From contig CAYYQW010000073.1 of assembly GCA_964472505.1 (NCBI GenBank), forward strand, positions 1-19,003: a stretch of DNA of 19,003 nucleotides, in the 5' to 3' direction. The notes beneath the pieces were generated by a model, which searched no databases, was not told where the DNA came from, and worked only from the letters and a program-made list of their open reading frames with translations. The position numbers were made by a program, and so were the translations under genes. Within the stretch, counting starts at the first letter, position 1. Every line of letters begins with the position of its first letter. Below, in pieces: positions 15,487 to 19,003 of the stretch. This DNA is from JAYEIA01 sp964472505. GTDB taxonomy: Bacteria; Bacteroidota; Bacteroidia; Bacteroidales; JAADGE01.

Positions 15487-15528
15487 AGATTTAAGATGTA
15501 AGATTTAAGATGTAAGATATAAGATTTA
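15487..15528. repeat. Six tandem heptamers AGATNTA between the four-helix-bundle gene and fadA
   Basis: Six consecutive 7-bp units: AGATTTA (15487), AGATGTA (15494), AGATTTA (15501), AGATGTA (15508), AGATATA (15515), AGATTTA (15522). Each fits AGATNTA. The array lies between the stop of the four-helix-bundle gene (15534) and the fadA start (15474). The related array at 15914-15948 is in the opposite orientation. Confidence 0.92.
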
Positions 15529-15533
15529 AGAAC

Positions 15534-15899
15534 TTAGGATTTGAGTTTCTTGTTGAGGCTTTTTCGCAGGCCGTATATCATTTTAACAATCTCATCAATT
15601 CTGTCCAAGAGAGGTGCTATTGTTGCTTCATTTGCAAAATTCAACCTTTCGGACAAATATATTTGAGTTTTCAGTTCATACAAAGAACCTACTGCTATAC
15701 TCAAAAAATGCAAGAACTCTTTTGAAGAATTTCTGCCGGCACCTTCAGCTATATTTGATGGTACAGAAACAGCTGCACGTTTTATTTGCGAGGACAAGCC
15801 ATACTTTTCATCCGGCGGAAAAGTTGCAATAAATTGATAAACAACTGTCGCTAAATCAATGGCCTTGTGCCAAACATTCAATTCTTTGAGATTATGCAT
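15534..15899 (-). CDS. Four-helix-bundle protein, S23 / 23S rRNA intervening-sequence type
   Basis: A 121-residue, mostly helical protein of the S23/IVP four-helix-bundle family. Signature parts are ELNVWHKAIDLATVVYQF at 6-23, FPPDEKYGLSSQIKRAAVSVPSNIAEGAGR at about 27-56, EFLHFLSIAVGSLYELKTQI at about 61-80 and a C-terminal helix with LLDRIDEIVKMIYGLRKSLNKKLKS. The family name comes from copies carried within 23S rRNA intervening sequences. Free-standing copies are common in Bacteroidota and their function is unknown; distant relatives assist diversity-generating retroelements. No rRNA or reverse transcriptase lies nearby. It sits inside the fad operon, 46 bp after the fadN stop and about 60 bp before the fadA start, bracketed by inverted heptad arrays, which suggests insertion. 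Nothing in its sequence points to fatty-acid metabolism. Confidence 0.92.
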   Translation of the reverse strand: MHNLKELNVWHKAIDLATVVYQFIATFPPDEKYGLSSQIKRAAVSVPSNIAEGAGRNSSKEFLHFLSIAVGSLYELKTQIYLSERLNFANEATIAPLLDRIDEIVKMIYGLRKSLNKKLKS

Positions 15900-15913
15900 A
15901 CGATCATTTTTTT

Positions 15914-15948
15914 TAATCTTAATACTTATATCTTTGTACTTATATCTA
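15914..15948. repeat. Degenerate heptad array in opposite orientation, overlapping the fadN stop
   Basis: Five 7-bp units: TAATCTT (15914), AATACTT (15921), ATATCTT (15928), TGTACTT (15935), ATATCTA (15942). Reverse-complemented they read AAGAT(A/T)-like units, matching the AAGATNT register of the array at 15487-15528 in inverted orientation, though less perfectly. The last unit contains the fadN stop codon (15946-15948). Confidence 0.7.
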
Positions 15949-18345
15949 ATTACGTAATATTTTTCCTGTTGTAATAAGGCTTTTCATGCGTTCCATGGTT
16001 TTACGGGTCATGGCAAGCTCTATAAATGCTTTGCGTTCGAGGTCTAACAAGTATTTTTCCGATACTTCGGTGAGGGCTTGCGAAATGTCGCCGCCGGCCA
16101 TTACATATCCGAGTTTTTCGGCAATGAGTTTGTCGTGTTCCGACATGTAATTACCTACGGTAAACGAATCGGCACCTACGGCATAAATACCATGCACTTC
16201 CTTACCGAGCACTTTGATATTGTTGCGCGGCGCGGGTTGCGAGTAGCCTTTTTCAACCATGTGCAATGCAGCAGCTTTGGCGTATTTGAGTTGCTCATCT
16301 TTGCTGACGACAACTTCGTCCTGTCCTTCACGCAAGTATCCCAAATCAAAGGCTTCGTAGGCTGAGGTAGCAACCTTGGCCTGACCTATGGTAAGATAAC
16401 GGTTCAGGTATTGATTGGTGCGAATGTCGCCTTCGCGTAATTCATCGCCCAAACGCAGCGCAAACTCTTTGGTTCCGCCGCCGCCGGGAATTACACCTAC
16501 GCCAAATTCTACCAAACCCATGTATGTTTCAGCATTGGCAATGACTTTGTCGGAATGCATGCAAAGCTCGCATCCGCCGCCGAGGGTCATGCCGTGCGGT
16601 GCGGCAATTACGGGAATGGCCGAATAACGCAGACGCATAATGGTTTTCTGAAACATTTGAACGGCAAAATTCAGCTCGTCAAGTTCCTGTTCTATGGCCA
16701 TCATGTATATCATTCCCACATTGGCACCGGCCGAAAAGTGGTCGGCTTCGTTGGAAATAACCACGGCTTTATAATCGGCTTCAGCCATATCAATGGCTTT
16801 ATTCATGGCTTCTAAAGAGCCTTGCCCGATAACGTTCATTTTGGAGTGAAACTCAATGTTCAAAACACCGTCGCCGATATCAAAAATGGAGGCTTCTTCA
16901 TTTTTCCAAAGCACGCTTGTGGGTCGCAAAATTTCGAGAGAAATTCGGTCTTCGCTGCCCGGTATGGTTTTGTAGGCTTTGGATTGAATATCGTAATATT
17001 TCTTGACACCGTTTTCAATTTTATAGAAAGAGTCAAAACCGGCTTCCAACATATCATAAACCCATTGAGCGGGTTTCGTTCCGGCTTCTTCCATGGCTTC
17101 AACGGTTTCTTTCAAACCGGCGGCATCCCATGTTTCAAAAGGGCCGAGTTTCCAACCGAATCCGGCATTCAGACCGTCATCAATTTTGTAAATATCATCG
17201 CTGATTTCCGGGATACGGTTTGAGGCGTATTGAAATAAAGCATAGAAAGAATCGCGGTAAAAATCGCCGACTTTACTCTTATCTTTGAGTAGGATTTTAA
17301 TGGTATCCTTCAGCTCTTTGCCTTTTGTTTTTTCAAACACGGAAAATTTCGGCTTTGGGTCAACGGTATATTCCATGGTGTCGAAATCGAGCGTAGGGAA
17401 TGTTTTTTTACCGTCTTTCATCACCTTTTTGGAAAAGCCTTGTTTGGTTTTTGAGCCAAGCCAATTATTTTCCAACATTTTATTCAGATAATCCGGAATT
17501 TTGAATACATCGTTGGCTTCATCTTTTGTATTTTCTCTTATTCCGTTGGCTACATGCACCAAAGTATCAAGGCCTACCACATCGGCGGTTCGGAAAGTGG
17601 CTGATTTTGCACGTCCGATAATCGGGCCGGTGAGTTTATCAATTTCGGAAATATTCAAATCGTATTTTTGCACATTATTAAACAGGTGCATAATGGAAAA
17701 AGTTCCGATACGATTGGCAATAAATGCCGGGGTGTCTTTGGCGTGTACGGTGGTTTTACCGAGAAAACGGCCGGCATAATCACCGAGAAAATCCAATACT
17801 TCCGGATCGGTTTGGCTTGAAGGAATAATTTCAAATAATTTCAAGTAACGCGGCGGATTAAAGAAGTGCGTTCCGCAGAAATGCTTTTTGAAATCATCCG
17901 AGCGGCCTTCGAGCATGCTTTCTATTGGGATACCTGAAGTGTTGGTTGAAACAAGCGTTCCTTTTTTGCGGTGTTTTTCCACGTTTTCAAACACTTTCTG
18001 TTTGATATCGAGGCGTTCCACCACCACTTCAATTACCCAGTCGCAAGAATCAATATCTTTCATATTGTCATCCATATTGCCGGTGGTAATTCTGTCGGCA
18101 AAGGCTTGCTTGTAGATGGGTGAAGGCTTGGATTTGAGTGCAGCTGTAAGCGACTCATTTACAAGTCGATTTCTTACATCTTTGTCTTCGAGCGTTTTGC
18201 CTTGCTTTTTTTCGGCTTCGGTCAGTTCGCGCGGGACAATGTCCAGCAGCAAAACTTCCACACCGATATTCGCAAAGTGGCATGCAATACCCGACCCCAT
18301 AACTCCGGAGCCGAGAACAGCAACTTTTTTAATTCTGCGTGTCAT
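15946..18345 (-). CDS. fadN: 3-hydroxyacyl-CoA dehydrogenase / enoyl-CoA hydratase fusion (FadN-like)
   Basis: This bifunctional enzyme hydrates trans-2-enoyl-CoA and oxidises the resulting 3-hydroxyacyl-CoA with NAD+, the two middle steps of beta-oxidation. The 799-residue protein starts with a Rossmann NAD site (GSGVMG at 12-17) and has the dehydrogenase active-site His160 in GTHFFNPPRY, followed by the two C-terminal-type dehydrogenase helical segments (about 205-430). The crotonase domain comes last (about 485-700): HFSAGANVG gives the oxyanion region, and the two catalytic glutamates are Glu593 in LGGGCELCMHSD and Glu613 in LVEFGVGVIPGGGG, 20 residues apart as in classical enoyl-CoA hydratase. 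This domain order is the reverse of E. coli FadB and matches Bacillus FadN in both order and size (about 790 residues). It lies 30 bp after the marR gene and heads the catabolic part of the operon. Its stop codon lies within a heptad repeat. Confidence 0.96.
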   Translation of the reverse strand: MTRRIKKVAVLGSGVMGSGIACHFANIGVEVLLLDIVPRELTEAEKKQGKTLEDKDVRNRLVNESLTAALKSKPSPIYKQAFADRITTGNMDDNMKDIDSCDWVIEVVVERLDIKQKVFENVEKHRKKGTLVSTNTSGIPIESMLEGRSDDFKKHFCGTHFFNPPRYLKLFEIIPSSQTDPEVLDFLGDYAGRFLGKTTVHAKDTPAFIANRIGTFSIMHLFNNVQKYDLNISEIDKLTGPIIGRAKSATFRTADVVGLDTLVHVANGIRENTKDEANDVFKIPDYLNKMLENNWLGSKTKQGFSKKVMKDGKKTFPTLDFDTMEYTVDPKPKFSVFEKTKGKELKDTIKILLKDKSKVGDFYRDSFYALFQYASNRIPEISDDIYKIDDGLNAGFGWKLGPFETWDAAGLKETVEAMEEAGTKPAQWVYDMLEAGFDSFYKIENGVKKYYDIQSKAYKTIPGSEDRISLEILRPTSVLWKNEEASIFDIGDGVLNIEFHSKMNVIGQGSLEAMNKAIDMAEADYKAVVISNEADHFSAGANVGMIYMMAIEQELDELNFAVQMFQKTIMRLRYSAIPVIAAPHGMTLGGGCELCMHSDKVIANAETYMGLVEFGVGVIPGGGGTKEFALRLGDELREGDIRTNQYLNRYLTIGQAKVATSAYEAFDLGYLREGQDEVVVSKDEQLKYAKAAALHMVEKGYSQPAPRNNIKVLGKEVHGIYAVGADSFTVGNYMSEHDKLIAEKLGYVMAGGDISQALTEVSEKYLLDLERKAFIELAMTRKTMERMKSLITTGKILRN

Positions 18346-18375
18346 ATTGGTTGATTTATTGGGTTAAAAATTAAA

Positions 18376-18813
18376 CTATAATTGAGTTTCTATATCTTTT
18401 TGTGCTATACAATTAATTTCTTCCATAACCTCTATAAAGATACTAAGTTTTTCGTTATCAATAGTTTCTCTGACTTTATCATTAAATGCAAAAACTTCGT
18501 TTTTTGCCAATTTTCTTTTTTTAAGGCCTTTTTCGGTTAAAAAAATTCGCACGATACGTTTATCTGTATCATCCGGCTCTCGCTTTATCAGTCCCATTTG
18601 TTCCATATTCTTCAACAATCGACTAAGGCTGGTCGGCTCCATTCCGAGTAAGGGGGCTATTTGTGTAGCCGGACTGCCTTTTTTATTAACATTTAGAAGT
18701 ACATATCCTATGGTTTGCGAAATGCCGTATTTAGCGGCTCGTTTATTGTACATGCGCACAATGGAGTGCCAAGTGGCTTTTATGTAGAAATCAATATTAT
18801 CAAGTGGTTTCAT
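18376..18813 (-). CDS. MarR-family transcriptional regulator of the fad operon
   Basis: A 145-residue MarR-type repressor or activator. It has the dimerisation helix at 8-25, then a winged helix-turn-helix: ISQTIGYVLLNVNKKGSPATQIAPLLG, recognition helix EPTSLSRLLKNMEQMGLIKR (about 59-78), and the wing with DDTDKRIVRIFLTEKGLKKR (about 81-100), where the Asp-x-Arg pattern of the family is clear. It is the first gene of the operon, 30 bp before fadN, with no terminator between, so it probably controls its own operon, perhaps in response to an acyl-CoA. That ligand is inferred from context only. An inverted repeat bracketing the likely promoter -7 element (18831-18868) is the best operator candidate. 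In Bacillus the equivalent operon is controlled by a TetR-family FadR, so this regulator type is different. Confidence 0.94.
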   Translation of the reverse strand: MKPLDNIDFYIKATWHSIVRMYNKRAAKYGISQTIGYVLLNVNKKGSPATQIAPLLGMEPTSLSRLLKNMEQMGLIKREPDDTDKRIVRIFLTEKGLKKRKLAKNEVFAFNDKVRETIDNEKLSIFIEVMEEINCIAQKDIETQL

Positions 18814-18830
18814 TCGGCAAAATTTGTTAT

Positions 18831-18868
18831 GCGTGCATTGCGAATATAGAAAAAAATATTATGCACGC
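18831..18868. promoter_or_regulatory. Candidate MarR operator: 8-bp inverted repeat GCGTGCAT / ATGCACGC
   Basis: GCGTGCAT (18831-18838) and ATGCACGC (18861-18868) are perfect inverted repeats with a 22-bp spacer. On the minus strand they stand either side of the -7 element, one arm against the -33 and the other over the expected transcription start. The centre-to-centre distance is 30 bp, about three helical turns, so both arms face the same side of DNA. Binding there would block the promoter. Confidence 0.6.
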
Positions 18869-18871
18869 CAA
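18841..18871 (-). promoter_or_regulatory. Candidate promoter of the marR-fad operon
   Basis: On the minus strand, TTG (complement of 18869-18871) and TATATTCG (complement of 18841-18848) are 20 bp apart, close to TTG / TAnnTTTG with one mismatch. The marR start codon at 18813 lies 27 bp downstream of the -7 element. Confidence 0.5.
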
Positions 18872-19003
18872 GTAATTTTATTCTTTTTTTTATAAAAATC
18901 TCAAACGATTGCGGAAAATACCGTTTATGCAAGAGTTCAGAACTCCTGATCCATAAATTGATTATCAGTAATTTATGAGCATATATTAGTAAACTAAAAT
19001 TGT
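18872..19003. other. Right-edge intergenic region with two short palindromes
   Basis: No gene was found up to the window edge. GAGTTC-A-GAACTC (18933-18945) is a 13-bp palindrome. CATAAATT (18952-18959) and AATTTATG (18970-18977) form an 8-bp inverted repeat with a 10-bp spacer. Either could be a regulator site or part of a terminator or leader of a gene beyond the edge; neither is followed by a T tract. Confidence 0.45.

Noticed and set aside
15534..15899. S23-like protein as the accessory protein of a diversity-generating retroelement
   Set aside because: No reverse transcriptase, template repeat or variable repeat was seen in the window. The gene is flanked only by metabolic genes.
15480..15950. 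Heptad repeats as a CRISPR array or as a 23S rRNA intervening sequence
   Set aside because: The units are 7 bp with no spacers, and there is no rRNA sequence on either side, so neither idea fits despite the S23-type protein.

Overview
The window looks like a chromosomal segment of a Bacteroidota bacterium. The evidence is a TonB-dependent receptor with an N-terminal carboxypeptidase-D-like domain, several promoter-like sites of the TTG / TAnnTTTG type (four of them with exactly 20 bp between the elements), moderate-to-low GC, and protein sequences of Bacteroidota character. I cannot name the genus. No rRNA, tRNA, CRISPR array, transposase or phage gene was seen.

Layout. (1) Positions 1-250 hold no gene I can recognise, only a promoter for the next gene. 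(2) 251-10916 is a plus-strand block: a long, eukaryote-type urocanate hydratase with its own terminator; a secreted S9-family peptidase followed 18 bp later by a methyl-accepting chemotaxis protein; a small exported histidine-rich protein followed by a TonB-dependent receptor with a CxxC in its plug, ended by a clear terminator; and an orphan NarL/FixJ-type response regulator. (3) 10934-12085 is a minus-strand pair: a hemolysin III/PAQR-like membrane protein and, 3 bp after its stop, a DUF4442 hotdog thioesterase-like protein. (4) 12292-18813 is a minus-strand beta-oxidation operon: MarR-type regulator, FadN-like 3-hydroxyacyl-CoA dehydrogenase/enoyl-CoA hydratase fusion, a four-helix-bundle (S23/IVP-like) protein, thiolase and acyl-CoA dehydrogenase, closed by a perfect 14-bp stem terminator at 12221-12258.

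How the genes work together. The operon covers all four reactions of the beta-oxidation spiral: the acyl-CoA dehydrogenase makes enoyl-CoA, the fusion protein hydrates and oxidises it, and the thiolase cleaves the product. Its order (fusion, thiolase, dehydrogenase) and protein sizes match the Bacillus fadN-fadA-fadE arrangement, here with a MarR gene in front. An 8-bp inverted repeat brackets the -7 element of the marR promoter and is a strong candidate operator. The plus-strand block suggests peptide and amino-acid use (peptidase, urocanase, chemoreceptor) and metal acquisition (HxH protein plus receptor), but these links rest on neighbourhood.

Most unusual structure. The four-helix-bundle gene sits inside the fad operon and is bracketed by two arrays of 7-bp AT-rich repeats in inverted orientation, one touching the fadN stop codon and the other lying just before the fadA start. 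It looks like a small inserted cassette. The fadA-acd gap also carries a C/G-rich palindromic dispersed-repeat-like element and a strong hairpin, so expression within the operon may be uneven. I did not find a clearly new multi-gene system; most genes belong to known families.
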